This document shows, one piece after another, positions 41,669 to 50,589 of a stretch of DNA of 64,000 nt; positions within the stretch are counted from its first letter, which is position 1, and the number at the start of each line of letters is the position of its first letter. A program made the position numbers and the translations under genes. The DNA is from PALSA-607 sp963737705. GTDB lineage: Bacteria; Actinomycetota; Actinomycetes; Acidothermales; Acidothermaceae. Where the stretch lies: NCBI GenBank assembly GCA_963737705.1, contig CAVTTP010000007.1:372001-436000 (forward strand). The letters are read 5' to 3'. The notes beneath the pieces are model-generated. The model did not search any database, was not told where the DNA came from, and saw only the letters and a program-made list of their open reading frames with translations.

Positions 41669-41702
41669 GCGGTGTCAGCGGCGTCCCTGCCGCTGACACC
41701 GC
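41669..41702 (-). terminator. Intercistronic hairpin between binding protein and permeases
   Basis: Perfect 14-bp arms (41669-41682, 41689-41702) around a 6-base loop, directly after the binding-protein stop. Such hairpins usually stabilise the upstream message or partly terminate, giving excess binding protein. Confidence 0.75.
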
Positions 41703-41711
41703 AGTCCGTGG

Positions 41712-43091
41712 CTAGTTTCCGTTCATTGCGTCTGTAGCGTTCTTTTGCAGCGCGGCCAACATCGCCTTCGGATCCGAGCTGCCGTTGGATAGGCCAATGA
41801 CCTGTGCATCGAAGGCGGTCTGTGCCGCCGCGAAGCCAGTCACGCCGACGGGGCCAAAGGCATAACTGGCGCCGTCAATGAACGCCTTCTGGTCAGGGAA
41901 AGCAGCGGCGAATGCCGCCTGGTCAGTCGGCCGCGACGGCATGACGCCGAAGTCCTTCGCGAAGGTCATCTGCTGCGCGTCACTCGTCAGGAAGTTGATG
42001 AAATTGATCGCGGCAGCCTGATTCTTGCTCTTCGCCGCAACGCCCCAACAGTTAGTGAACGACAGTGTGGCCTTGATGCCCGTCGGACCAGCAGGCAGCG
42101 GAACGACCATGTACTTCAAGTTCGGCCAGCTGGCCTTGACCCCGCCGACGAACCAGTTTCCCTCGATGGCCATCGCAGCCTTGTTCGTGCCCATCGCCTC
42201 GCCACCCCAGCCGACACCAATCTGCTTGGGGAACTTCAGCACGCCCTCCTTGGCGAGCTTCTGCACGAACTGCAGTCCCTGGAGATTCTGCGGGGTGTCA
42301 ATGGTGAAGGCCGTGTTGTCGGCGTTCATCATCGTGCCGCCGGCCTGCCGCATGAACGCGTCTACCCGGTCGAGAGTGTCGTTGAACACAAGTCCAGTGA
42401 CGCCGCCCTTCGTGAGCTTCTTGGCGACGGTCTCGAGTTGATCCCACGTCGTGGGGATGTCGGCATCCGTCAGCCCAGCGGCCTTCCACATGTCGGTGTT
42501 GATTTCCAACGCCAGCGTCGAGAAGTCCTTTGGCGCACACATCAGGTTGCCTTTGTATGTGAAGGACTGCACCAACGAGGGATAGAAGTCGGTGGGGTTC
42601 GCGACCTTGTCGCCTGTCTGCGCAAGGTTGTTGTTGTCAGCAAGTGTCGACAACTGCTGCGACCCGACGTAGAACACGTCGGGGGGCGAGCCTCCGGCAA
42701 GAGACTGGGTGAGCTGCTGCGAGAAGTTCTGGGCCGGGATCACGGTCACCTTGTTACCGGTCTGCTTCGACCACGCCGCGGCGGCGGCATTGACAGCGTT
42801 CGTCTCCGCGTCACCGGAAGACCCGAACATCAGCTGCAAAGTTACCGGGTTCGCATTTGTCGTTGTCCCAGCGGATCCCGCGCCGCCCGCAGGGGTCGAG
42901 GCGCTGCCCGCAGGGGCCGGGGCGCTGCCCGCGGGGGTCGACGCGCCACTAGCAGCACCGGCGGGCGCGCTTGGCGAGCCACTCGCGGCACCCGTACTGG
43001 TGGACTTACTGCTGCTGCACGCTGTCGCAAGCACCGCCAGCACGACGGTGCCCACAGCGAGCATCCTGATCCTTCTGGTGTCCTTCGCCAT
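41712..43091 (-). CDS. Sugar ABC transporter substrate-binding lipoprotein
   Basis: Family 1 extracellular solute-binding protein, 459 residues. A lipoprotein signal peptide ends in the lipobox LATAC (Cys about residue 25). A low-complexity Ala/Ser/Pro/Gly linker follows to about residue 78. The binding domain has QLMFGSSGDAETNAVNAAAA, ADIPTTWDQLETVAKKLTKGG and AAINFINFLTSDAQQMTFAKD. ATG 43091 has AAGGAAG upstream. It follows lacI by 19 bp and precedes the permeases. The sugar is not defined; the divergent debranching-type enzyme suggests alpha-glucans or maltodextrins (inference). Confidence 0.92.
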   Translation of the reverse strand: MAKDTRRIRMLAVGTVVLAVLATACSSSKSTSTGAASGSPSAPAGAASGASTPAGSAPAPAGSASTPAGGAGSAGTTTNANPVTLQLMFGSSGDAETNAVNAAAAAWSKQTGNKVTVIPAQNFSQQLTQSLAGGSPPDVFYVGSQQLSTLADNNNLAQTGDKVANPTDFYPSLVQSFTYKGNLMCAPKDFSTLALEINTDMWKAAGLTDADIPTTWDQLETVAKKLTKGGVTGLVFNDTLDRVDAFMRQAGGTMMNADNTAFTIDTPQNLQGLQFVQKLAKEGVLKFPKQIGVGWGGEAMGTNKAAMAIEGNWFVGGVKASWPNLKYMVVPLPAGPTGIKATLSFTNCWGVAAKSKNQAAAINFINFLTSDAQQMTFAKDFGVMPSRPTDQAAFAAAFPDQKAFIDGASYAFGPVGVTGFAAAQTAFDAQVIGLSNGSSDPKAMLAALQKNATDAMNGN

Positions 43092-43110
43092 TGAAGTCGC
43101 TTCCTTTGGT

Positions 43111-44172
43111 TTACGGCCCTACCGGGTGGAAGGCACTGCTCTCACGCACGACAAGCGTCGGCGTGAGCAGAACATGGGGAACTAGGGGTTTGTCGCCCGC
43201 GAGGACGGCGGTGAGCAGTCGGACGATCTCGGAACCAACGTGTTCGAGGGGTTGCCGAACGCTCGACAAGCTCGGCTGAAGAAGCACGGCCACCTGGCTG
43301 TCGTCGAACCCGACGAGTGCGAGGTCACGACCGACTTGGAGTCCGGTCGCTGCTGCTTGGTGCAGGCAGCCAGCGGCGAGCGTGTCACTGGCGCACACAA
43401 AAGCGGTGGGAGGATCCGCGACGTCGAGCAGTTTTGCCGTCGCCCGTGCACCCGTCTCAAGGGAGTCCACGCCGCGTATTGAGGCACTACGCGTCGACAG
43501 AGCATGGCGTCGCATCGCGGTCTGCCAGCCGCGCAGTCGGTCATCTCCTACCGCCTTGTCGGCGGGTGAGCCAACGAACGCAATTCGGCGGTGGCCCGCT
43601 TCGACAAGATGGTCGACAGCCTGGGAGGTACCAGCTGCACCGTCGACGTCTACCCACAGGCTGCCGTCCTCGACCCCCCAGGGCCGGCCAAATGCAACAG
43701 AAGGTGCACCGCGGTCGGTGAGCCAGCGAGGGCGGGCGTCGCCGTAATGCAACCCCGAGAGCACGAACGCGTCGACAGCATTGGTACGGATCAGGTCGTC
43801 GTAGGTCTCGAGTTCGGTGGTTTCGTCGTCCGTCGTGAACAGCACGAGGTGATAGCCAGCGCCACGCGCCGTCGATGCAAGGGCGTGCACAAAGCGGTCG
43901 AGGACTGGACTCGACACTCCGTCGCGACCAGGCTCGATGCGGTAGCCCAGCATCCGAGTTGTCCGCGTCCGAAGTGACCGCGCCACTCGGTTGGGCCGAT
44001 AGCCCAGCTCATCGATAGCAGCCAGCACCAGCGTGAGCGTTTCGGGGCGCAGCCGACCCGGCGCGTTGATCGCATTCGACACCGTCTGACGCGACATGCC
44101 GACATGTCGGGCGACGGACTCGACAGTCGCGGGCACACCAGACACTCGTGCGCCGGCATCGGCCCGTGCCAT
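43111..44172 (-). CDS. LacI family transcriptional regulator
   Basis: 353-residue repressor. The N-terminal HTH VESVARHVGMSRQTVSNAIN and hinge ELGYRPNRVARSLRTR are canonical. The effector domain follows the ribose-binding fold, with GHRRIAFVGSPADK, FVCASDTLAAGCLHQA and DLALVGFDDSQVAVLLQPSLSSVRQPLEHVG. It is the first gene of an operon with the sugar importer and is divergent from the debranching-type enzyme gene. Two LacI-like palindromes in the shared intergenic region are its likely targets. ATG 44172 has AGGAG. Confidence 0.94.
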   Translation of the reverse strand: MARADAGARVSGVPATVESVARHVGMSRQTVSNAINAPGRLRPETLTLVLAAIDELGYRPNRVARSLRTRTTRMLGYRIEPGRDGVSSPVLDRFVHALASTARGAGYHLVLFTTDDETTELETYDDLIRTNAVDAFVLSGLHYGDARPRWLTDRGAPSVAFGRPWGVEDGSLWVDVDGAAGTSQAVDHLVEAGHRRIAFVGSPADKAVGDDRLRGWQTAMRRHALSTRSASIRGVDSLETGARATAKLLDVADPPTAFVCASDTLAAGCLHQAAATGLQVGRDLALVGFDDSQVAVLLQPSLSSVRQPLEHVGSEIVRLLTAVLAGDKPLVPHVLLTPTLVVRESSAFHPVGP

Positions 44173-44191
44173 GCACCGCTCCTGTCGTCAT

Positions 44192-44203
44192 TTGATCGAT
44201 CAA
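44192..44203. promoter_or_regulatory. LacI-type operator 1 (TTGATCGATCAA)
   Basis: Perfect 12-bp palindrome with the central CG typical of LacI-family operators, 20 bp upstream of the lacI start. It is 34 bp centre to centre from a second similar site. Confidence 0.7.
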
Positions 44204-44225
44204 AATATTCGGCCCGCCGTGTTTT

Positions 44226-44237
44226 TTGAACGTTCAT
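44226..44237. promoter_or_regulatory. LacI-type operator 2 (TTGAACGTTCAT)
   Basis: Near-perfect palindrome (TGAACGTTCA core) matching the same TTGAwCGwTCAA pattern as operator 1. The 34-bp spacing, about three helical turns, would allow cooperative binding and control of both divergent transcripts. Confidence 0.65.
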
Positions 44238-44313
44238 ATCGGGAGTAGCGTCAGCCTTGACCTCGCCTACTGTCGCTGTCAAGAGGGCGGAGAGATGTGA
44301 CGGTGAAAGCGTT

Positions 44314-46395
44314 ATGGTCCGAAACGACCAGCCCTATTTGCACGACCTCGTCTCGTGCGTTTGCGCGCCGACAGTCGCGCTGGCTGCAGCCGATGGCCAG
44401 ATCAGACCGGGCAGTGCAGCCGGCGTTTATTACTCTGACCGCAGGCTGGTAGACGAACTCCTGCTTTTGGTCGGGGGTGCACCGCCGACCCCGGTCGCTA
44501 GCGCCCCGACCGGCGTGCACGCGGCTTGGTTCGTCGGTGTCGCGCGCAATCTTGGCGACCCGATACCTGATCCCACCGTCATCGTTGAGCGCCGTCGCGA
44601 GGCAGTAAGCGACGGGCTGCGCGAAGTTTTGTCCGTCCACAACCACAGCACGAGCGTGGTCTCCACGACGGTTGCGCTGCACTGCGGAGGCGACCTGGCG
44701 GCGATGTCGAGCGTCAAGGCTGGCCACGCGAGCGGCCGCTCACCTATCGACGTGACTGCGACGGGGTTGCGATGGTCCGACACCGAGACTGCCGTGGCCG
44801 TCGACTCCAGACCAATAGCCGACGAGCGGGACGCCCAAGGCGTCCTACGCTGGCGAATCGAAGTGCCGGCGGGCGCAACCTGGAACGTTGTCGTGTCAAT
44901 CACGTGCACTCAGGCGCGGCCCGTGCTTTTCGGCTCGCCCGACCACGCGCGTCCGGCTTGGTCGTCACTCACCGTCCGGGCTGGCGACCACCGATTAGGG
45001 CGGCTGGTCGAGCGCGGGCTCGCCGACCTCGAGGGCCTGCTACTTGTTGACCCTCTTGCGCCAGAGGACTGCTTCGTCGGCGCCGGGAGTCCCTGGTACC
45101 TCACGTTGTTCGGTCGCGACTCGCTGTGGACCGCGCGCTTCCTGCTGCCGCTCGGTACCGAACTCGCAGCGTCGACCCTGCGCACCCTGGCGCGCCGTCA
45201 GGGCACGATCATCAATACGGAGCGCAGCGAGGAGCCCGGAAAGATCCTGCATGAGGTCCGGCGCGCCGACCTGGCAGGAGACCTCGAGTTGCCTCCGGTG
45301 TACTTCGGCACCGTCGACGCAACGCCACTTTGGATTTGCCTGCTCTGCGACGCGTGGCGATGGGGGCTGCCCGCAGCCCAGGTGACTGAGCTGCTGCCGC
45401 ACCTCGTACGCGCGCTCGCGTGGATGCGCGATCACGTCGGCACCGAGGGCGGTGGCTTCCTTGAGTATCGGCCGCCTTCCGCCCAGGCCCAGGGATTGTC
45501 GAACCAGGGGTGGAAGGACTCCCACGATTCCGTGCAGTGGCTCGACGGCCGTCTCGCGCAGTCACCGATCGCGCTCTGCGAAGTGCAGGGATACGCGTAC
45601 GAGGCCGCGGTCAAAGCAGCAGATCTACTCGACGCCTTCGACCGTGACGGAGGCGACGAGTGGCGGGCCTGGGCGCAACGACTCCGGCTTCGGTTCAGAG
45701 ATGCGTTCTGGGTTGGGACTGGGGAAGACAGGTATCCCGCCATTGCGCTCGACCGTGACAAGGGTCGGGTTGACACCGTTTCGTCCAACATCGGTCACTT
45801 GCTTGGCAGCGGCATGCTCGATGAAGAGGAGTGCGGGCTCGTAGCGCGCCGGCTGGCAAGGTCCGACATGAACTCAGGCTCTGGTCTGCGGACCATGACC
45901 GCCGACTCGCCGCGCTACAACCCGTTGAGCTATCACGCCGGATCTGTGTGGCCGCACGACACTGCCATCACGATCCTCGGCCTCGCCGCCACAGGGCATG
46001 ACGAGACTGCGGCGAGTCTGGCGCAAGGCATCGTCGACGCGTCGGAGCAGTTCGGATTCCGGCTCCCCGAGCTCTACAGCGGGCACCCGACCCCGGTCCC
46101 GTATCCGGCTGCTTGCAGACCGCAAGCGTGGGCCGCGGCCAGCGCTGTGGCGATCGTGTCTGCGCTGCTCGGTGTGCGCCCCGATGTGCCAGCGGGTCGG
46201 GTCGAGATTGCTCCGCTTCGGGGCGCCCCTTTCGGGGCCTTGGATGTAGACGGCATGGTGATCGCCGGCCGCCGCGTGCGCGTAGTGCATGACGCGTCAG
46301 GCAGGTCCGCGACCGAGATCGTCGGGCTCCCGGCTGACTTGGAGCTGAGCACGGCGACCCCGGCAGGCAGTCCATCGCCTAGAGAAATCGCCTAG
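44314..46395 (+). CDS. Glycogen-debranching-type enzyme (amylo-alpha-1,6-glucosidase family)
   Basis: 693-residue glycoside hydrolase-like protein. The N-terminal beta-sandwich domain (about 1-220; LHDLVSCVCAPTVALAAADG, YYSDRRLVDELLL) is the GDE N-terminal type. The C-terminal (alpha/alpha)6 barrel has GAGSPWYLTLFGRDSLWTA, EEPGKILHEVR, GWKDSHDSVQW, and YHAGSVWPHDTAITILGL with the probable acidic catalytic residues. ATG 44314 has a weak GGTGA; TTG 44257 would add 19 residues. It is divergent from lacI and the sugar importer, so it probably acts on the imported oligosaccharide. The stop lies inside a 13-bp duplication. Confidence 0.88.
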   Translation: MVRNDQPYLHDLVSCVCAPTVALAAADGQIRPGSAAGVYYSDRRLVDELLLLVGGAPPTPVASAPTGVHAAWFVGVARNLGDPIPDPTVIVERRREAVSDGLREVLSVHNHSTSVVSTTVALHCGGDLAAMSSVKAGHASGRSPIDVTATGLRWSDTETAVAVDSRPIADERDAQGVLRWRIEVPAGATWNVVVSITCTQARPVLFGSPDHARPAWSSLTVRAGDHRLGRLVERGLADLEGLLLVDPLAPEDCFVGAGSPWYLTLFGRDSLWTARFLLPLGTELAASTLRTLARRQGTIINTERSEEPGKILHEVRRADLAGDLELPPVYFGTVDATPLWICLLCDAWRWGLPAAQVTELLPHLVRALAWMRDHVGTEGGGFLEYRPPSAQAQGLSNQGWKDSHDSVQWLDGRLAQSPIALCEVQGYAYEAAVKAADLLDAFDRDGGDEWRAWAQRLRLRFRDAFWVGTGEDRYPAIALDRDKGRVDTVSSNIGHLLGSGMLDEEECGLVARRLARSDMNSGSGLRTMTADSPRYNPLSYHAGSVWPHDTAITILGLAATGHDETAASLAQGIVDASEQFGFRLPELYSGHPTPVPYPAACRPQAWAAASAVAIVSALLGVRPDVPAGRVEIAPLRGAPFGALDVDGMVIAGRRVRVVHDASGRSATEIVGLPADLELSTATPAGSPSPREIA

Positions 46396-46399
46396 AGAA
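46374..46399. repeat. 13-bp perfect tandem duplication at convergent stop codons
   Basis: ATCGCCTAGAGAA occurs twice back to back (46374-46386, 46387-46399). The CTAG in copy 2 supplies the stop of both the debranching enzyme (46393-46395) and glnA2 (46392-46394). Confidence 0.9.
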
Positions 46400-47753
46400 T
46401 AGGGAGGTAGCGATCCCGCTCGTAGGCGGTGACCTGGCGCTGGTAGTCGGCCCACTCCTCGCGCTTGTTGCGCAGGAAGAAGTCGAACACGTGCTCACCG
46501 AGGACGTTCGCTACCAACTCCGACGTCTCCATCACGGCGATGGCTTCGGCGAGCGATGCCGGGAGCGGCTTGATACCCATGGCACGGCGTTCTGCCTCCG
46601 TGAGCGCCCACACGTCGTCCTCGGCGCCTTCGGGAAGGTCGTAACCCTCCTCGATTCCCTTCAGCCCTGCACCAAGGAGCAGCGCGAACGCGAGATAGGG
46701 GTTGCACGCCGGATCCGGTGACCGGATCTCAACGCGCGTCGAGTTGCCTTTCAGCGGCTTGTACATCGGCACCCGGACCAGCGCTGACCGGTTGTTGTGA
46801 CCCCAGCACACGTACGAAGGCGCCTCGCCACCTGCGCCCGCCGACAGGGACGTCGCGCCCCACAGCCTCTTGTAGCTGTTGACGAACTGATTGGTTACGG
46901 CGGTGATTTCCGACGCGTGCGCCAAGATGCCCGCAATGAACGCACGTGCCGTCTTGGACAGTTGGTATTGCGCGCCGGCCTCGAAGAATGCGTTGCGGTC
47001 ACCCTCGAACAGCGAGAGGTGGGTGTGCATGCCCGAGCCGGGAAACTCCGTAAACGGCTTGGGCATGAAAGATGCGTAGACGTCCTGCTCGAGCGCGACC
47101 TGCTTCATGACCTGCCGAAACGTCATGATGTTGTCGGCTGTGGTGAGCGCGTCGGCGTAGCGCAGATCGATCTCCTGCTGCCCAGGTGCGCCTTCGTGGT
47201 GGCTGAACTCGACCGAGATGCCCATCGATTCGAGCATCGTGATCGCCTGCCGGCGAAAGTCGTGTCCGACGCCGTGCGGCGTGTGGTCGAAGTACCCGCT
47301 CGAGTCGGCCGGCACCGGCGCTTCGCCGGGCTTCGGCGCGCGCTCGAAGAGGAAGAACTCGATCTCGGGGTGGGTGTAAAAGGTGAATCCGAGCTCGGAT
47401 GCGCGGGCAAGCGCGCGCTTCAGTACGTAGCGGGAGTCGGCCCAACTCGGCGATCCGTCGGGCATCAAGATGTCGCAGAACATGCGGGCAGTTCCGGGCG
47501 ACTCCGATCGCCACGGCAGGATCTGGAAGGTCGCGGGGTCTGGTTTGGCGAGCATGTCCGCCTCGTACACCCGGGCGAATCCCTCGATGGCGGAACCGTC
47601 GAACCCGATGCCTTCGGCAAACGCGCCCTCGAGCTCAGCCGGTGCAACGGCCACCGACTTCAGAAAGCCGAGCACATCCGTGAACCACAACCGCACGAAG
47701 CGGATGTCGCGCTCCTCTAGGGTGCGCAGCACGAACTCGGTCTGTTTATCCAT
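46392..47753 (-). CDS. glnA2: Glutamine synthetase type I, GlnA2-like
   Basis: Second type I glutamine synthetase, 453 residues. It shows FVRLWFTDVLGFLKSVAV, GFDGSAIEGFARVYEADM, THPEIEFFLFE, HHEGAPGQQEIDLRYADAL, FPGSGMHTHLSLFEGDRNAFF and the C-terminal NNRSALVRVPMYKP. The loop equivalent to the GlnA adenylylation site lacks the YSQRNRSA Tyr context, so regulation by GlnE is unlikely. In actinobacteria such paralogues act in glutamine, gamma-glutamylamide or polyamine metabolism. It is divergent from nadE; the order glnA2-nadE-panB is conserved. It ends four bases into the neighbouring gene. Confidence 0.93.
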   Translation of the reverse strand: MDKQTEFVLRTLEERDIRFVRLWFTDVLGFLKSVAVAPAELEGAFAEGIGFDGSAIEGFARVYEADMLAKPDPATFQILPWRSESPGTARMFCDILMPDGSPSWADSRYVLKRALARASELGFTFYTHPEIEFFLFERAPKPGEAPVPADSSGYFDHTPHGVGHDFRRQAITMLESMGISVEFSHHEGAPGQQEIDLRYADALTTADNIMTFRQVMKQVALEQDVYASFMPKPFTEFPGSGMHTHLSLFEGDRNAFFEAGAQYQLSKTARAFIAGILAHASEITAVTNQFVNSYKRLWGATSLSAGAGGEAPSYVCWGHNNRSALVRVPMYKPLKGNSTRVEIRSPDPACNPYLAFALLLGAGLKGIEEGYDLPEGAEDDVWALTEAERRAMGIKPLPASLAEAIAVMETSELVANVLGEHVFDFFLRNKREEWADYQRQVTAYERDRYLPIL

Positions 47754-47775
47754 GGTCTGATCCTCTCGATATCAC

Positions 47776-47791
47776 GTTACTTCGGTATTAC
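47776..47791. promoter_or_regulatory. Possible GlnR-like site upstream of glnA2
   Basis: GTTACTTCGGTATTAC reads on the minus strand as GTAAT-n6-GTAAC, four of five at each half-site of a GlnR pair, about 25 bp before the glnA2 start. Weak on its own; proposed because the other GS genes have better sites. Confidence 0.3.
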
Positions 47792-47825
47792 GCCGCGCCG
47801 AACGACGGGTGCCTGAACGCCCAAC

Positions 47826-47831
47826 TACGCT
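47826..47831 (+). promoter_or_regulatory. -10 box (TACGCT) for leaderless nadE
   Basis: TACGCT ends 6 bases before GTG 47838, and no ribosome site is seen. This fits a leaderless start. Confidence 0.45.
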
Positions 47832-47837
47832 GGTGAT

Positions 47838-49637
47838 GTGGCCCAGCTCAGACTCGCCCTCGCACAGGTCGACCCCGTCGTCGGCGACCTTGCGGGTAAC
47901 GCGGAACTTGTCGTTTCCTGGTCGAAGCATGCGGCTGCCCGCGGCGCCCATATCGTCGCGTTCCCGGAGCTGATGCTGACTGGTTACCCGCCCGAAGACC
48001 TGGTGTTGCGCGAGTCGTTCATCGAGGCCTCCGCCACTCTGATCCAGACTCTGGCGACTCAACTTGCCGCAGTCGGTCTTGGCGAACTCGGGGTCATCGT
48101 TGGCTACCTCGAACGGCCACACCGAATCGCGAGCGTTTCGGTTTCCAGATCGGACAACGCTGCGCACCAGCTACCGTGCGACGCCGCCGCTTTCCTGCTC
48201 GGCGGTCAGGTCGTCGCACGCTATGCCAAGCACCACCTGCCGAACTACGGCGTCTTCGACGAACTCCGCTATTTCAGCCGCGGCGACCAACTGCCGATCG
48301 TGCGCCACCTCGGCGTCGACATCGCCATGACGGTGTGTGAAGACCTGTGGCAGGACGGCGGCCCGCTGACCGCAGCCGGCCACGCAACGGCCGGACTCGT
48401 CGTGAACATCAACGCCTCGCCGTACGAGCGCGGCAAGGGGGACGTCCGTCTCCGGCTCGCCCAACGCCGGGCCGCCGAGGCAAACGCGACGCTTGCCTAC
48501 GTCAACATGGTCGGCGGCCAAGACGAGCTCGTGTTTGACGGCGACTCGTTCGTCATTACCCCCGAAGGCCAGCCGCTGGCGCGCGCACCGCGGTTCGAGG
48601 AAGGCCTGGTTGTCGTCGATCTCGCGTTACGTGCGGCAAGCGACGATCGAATCGGCAGTGTCGACGTCCGCGATGGCACGTTGATGCACATCAACCGCAT
48701 CGACCTGCGCACTGCGCCAGTGCCTCGCTACGACGCGTTGCCGGGCGGCCTTGCTCCCGCATTAGGTGCTGAAGCCGAGGTGTACGGCGCACTGGTAACG
48801 GCGACCCGCGACTACGTTTCCAAGAACGGCTTCGCCTCCGTCGTCCTCGGACTCTCCGGTGGCATCGACTCGGCCCTCGTCGCAACGATTGCGGTCGACG
48901 CACTCGGCGCCGCGGCCGTGCATACGGTCGCGATGCCAAGCCGGTGGTCCAGCGAGCACTCGTTGGCCGACGCGGCGGAACTCGCGCGACGACAAGGCAC
49001 CACGCACACGGTGGTACCGATCGCCGACATCGTCACGGCATTCGAGAAGGACGTCGAACTGCACGGGCTGGCTGCTGAGAATCTCCAGGCTCGGGTGCGG
49101 GGCACGATTCTCATGGGGCTGTCGAACGAGCACGGCCACCTCGTGCTCACGACCGGCAACAAGAGCGAGTTGGCGACCGGCTACTCGACCCTGTACGGCG
49201 ATTCGGCAGGCGGCTTCGCCCCGATCAAGGACGTGCCGAAGTCGCTGATCTGGCGGCTCGCCCGATGGCGGAACGCGCAAGTAACCACCGGCGACGAACA
49301 GCCGATCCCACAGAACTCGATCGAGAAGCCGCCTTCGGCCGAACTGCGCCCCGACCAACTCGACAGCGATTCGCTTCCCGACTACCAGGTGCTCGACCGC
49401 GTCCTGGAGGGCTACATCGAGCACGACCTCGGCCGCGATGCGCTGGTTGCGGCGGGCCATGACCCTGCCATTGTCGATCGGGTGATCCGGCTCGTCGACG
49501 GCTCGGAGTACAAGCGCCGCCAGTACCCACCAGGACCGAAAATCAGCGGTCGCAACTTTGGCCGCGACCGCCGGCTGCCGATCACGAATCGCTGGCGCGA
49601 ACCGTCCGCCGAACCTGGTAACCGCGTGCGAGAATGA
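47838..49637 (+). CDS. nadE: NAD+ synthetase, glutamine-hydrolysing
   Basis: Two-domain enzyme making NAD+ from deamido-NAD with ammonia from glutamine, 599 residues. The N-terminal nitrilase-type glutaminase has FPELMLTGYPPEDL (Glu), YAKHHLPNYGVFDE (Lys) and MTVCEDLWQDGG (Cys). The C-terminal synthetase has the PP-loop VLGLSGGIDSALVATIAVDALG, then TGNKSELATGYSTLYGDSAGGFAPIKDV. The extreme C-terminus KISGRNFGRDRRLPITNRW is typical. GTG 47838 fits a leaderless promoter. It lies upstream of panB. Confidence 0.95.
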   Translation: MAQLRLALAQVDPVVGDLAGNAELVVSWSKHAAARGAHIVAFPELMLTGYPPEDLVLRESFIEASATLIQTLATQLAAVGLGELGVIVGYLERPHRIASVSVSRSDNAAHQLPCDAAAFLLGGQVVARYAKHHLPNYGVFDELRYFSRGDQLPIVRHLGVDIAMTVCEDLWQDGGPLTAAGHATAGLVVNINASPYERGKGDVRLRLAQRRAAEANATLAYVNMVGGQDELVFDGDSFVITPEGQPLARAPRFEEGLVVVDLALRAASDDRIGSVDVRDGTLMHINRIDLRTAPVPRYDALPGGLAPALGAEAEVYGALVTATRDYVSKNGFASVVLGLSGGIDSALVATIAVDALGAAAVHTVAMPSRWSSEHSLADAAELARRQGTTHTVVPIADIVTAFEKDVELHGLAAENLQARVRGTILMGLSNEHGHLVLTTGNKSELATGYSTLYGDSAGGFAPIKDVPKSLIWRLARWRNAQVTTGDEQPIPQNSIEKPPSAELRPDQLDSDSLPDYQVLDRVLEGYIEHDLGRDALVAAGHDPAIVDRVIRLVDGSEYKRRQYPPGPKISGRNFGRDRRLPITNRWREPSAEPGNRVRE

Positions 49638-49693
49638 GGATGCCCGGGTACGCCGAACGGCGACTCGAGGCCTGAAAGGTTGGGTTCATACCC

Positions 49694-50527
49694 ATGACTG
49701 CTGTTCCGACTCGCGCCCAGAATTCCCGACTGGGCGTGCTCGAGCTCCAAAAGCGCAAGGACGCGGGCCAGAGATGGGCGATGCTCACCTCCTACGACCA
49801 GCTCACCGCCGGCATCTTCGAGGCGGCCGGCATCGACGTGCTCCTCGTCGGCGACTCGGCGGCGAACAATGTTCTCGGCTACCCCGACACCGTGTCGGTG
49901 ACCGTCGACGAACTGTTGCCGCTGGTCCGCGCCGTGGTGCGCGGCACCCAGACCGCCCTCGTGGTCGCCGACCTGCCGTTCGGCTCCTACCAGCTGTCGC
50001 CCCAGCAAGCCCTCGAGACATCGGTGCGGTTCATGAAGGAGGCCGGCGCGCACGCGGTGAAGTTCGAGGGCGGCGCACGGGTCGCCGAGCACGCACGCAC
50101 AGTGGTCGACGCCGGGATTCCCGTCATGGGTCACATCGGCTTCACACCGCAGAGCGTCTATGGCCTCGGCGGCTATCGGGTACAGGGTCGCGGCACCGAC
50201 GCCGAGCGCATCATCGATGACGCGCTTGCGTTGCAGGCCGCTGGTGTTTTCGCCGTCGTTCTCGAAATGGTGCCCAGCGATCTCGCGAAGCGCGTTACCG
50301 CCGAGCTGACCGTGCCGACGATCGGCATCGGAGCCGGCCCCGAGTGTGACGCCCAGGTGCTCGTCTGGACAGACATGGCCGGCATGAGAACCGCCGCTTC
50401 CGGTTCTGTCCCGAAGTTCGTGAAACCGTACGCCGACGTGCGCGGAGTGCTGCTTGATGCGGCAAAGCGATTCGCGGACGACGTGAAGTCGCGCGATTAC
50501 CCCGACGCTGAGCACTCTTACAGCTGA
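49694..50527 (+). CDS. panB: 3-methyl-2-oxobutanoate hydroxymethyltransferase
   Basis: First committed step of pantothenate synthesis (ketopantoate formation with methylenetetrahydrofolate), 277 residues. Signatures are MLTSYDQLTAGIFEAAGIDVLLVGDSAANNVLGYPDT (in parts), ADLPFGSYQ, MKEAGAHAVKFEGG, GHIGFTPQSVYGLGGYRVQGR and GIGAGPECDAQVLVWTDM. ATG 49694 has GAAAGG upstream. It follows nadE by 56 bp and may be co-transcribed. The stop region is duplicated imperfectly. Confidence 0.95.
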   Translation: MTAVPTRAQNSRLGVLELQKRKDAGQRWAMLTSYDQLTAGIFEAAGIDVLLVGDSAANNVLGYPDTVSVTVDELLPLVRAVVRGTQTALVVADLPFGSYQLSPQQALETSVRFMKEAGAHAVKFEGGARVAEHARTVVDAGIPVMGHIGFTPQSVYGLGGYRVQGRGTDAERIIDDALALQAAGVFAVVLEMVPSDLAKRVTAELTVPTIGIGAGPECDAQVLVWTDMAGMRTAASGSVPKFVKPYADVRGVLLDAAKRFADDVKSRDYPDAEHSYS

Positions 50528-50548
50528 GGCGCACTCCTAGAGCTGAGG
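50512..50548. repeat. Imperfect 18-bp duplication over the panB stop
   Basis: Copies 50512-50529 and 50531-50548 agree at 16 of 18 bases with period 19. The panB TGA (50525-50527) is in copy 1, and a second TGA recurs in copy 2. Confidence 0.7.
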
Positions 50549-50589
50549 CCGGACGGCAAGTGGCTTTGCGAACCGTGAAGTCAGCATCG

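Noticed and set aside
46797..47720. Long plus-strand open frame opposite glnA2
   Set aside because: It lies entirely antisense to a canonical glutamine synthetase and shows no recognisable domain.
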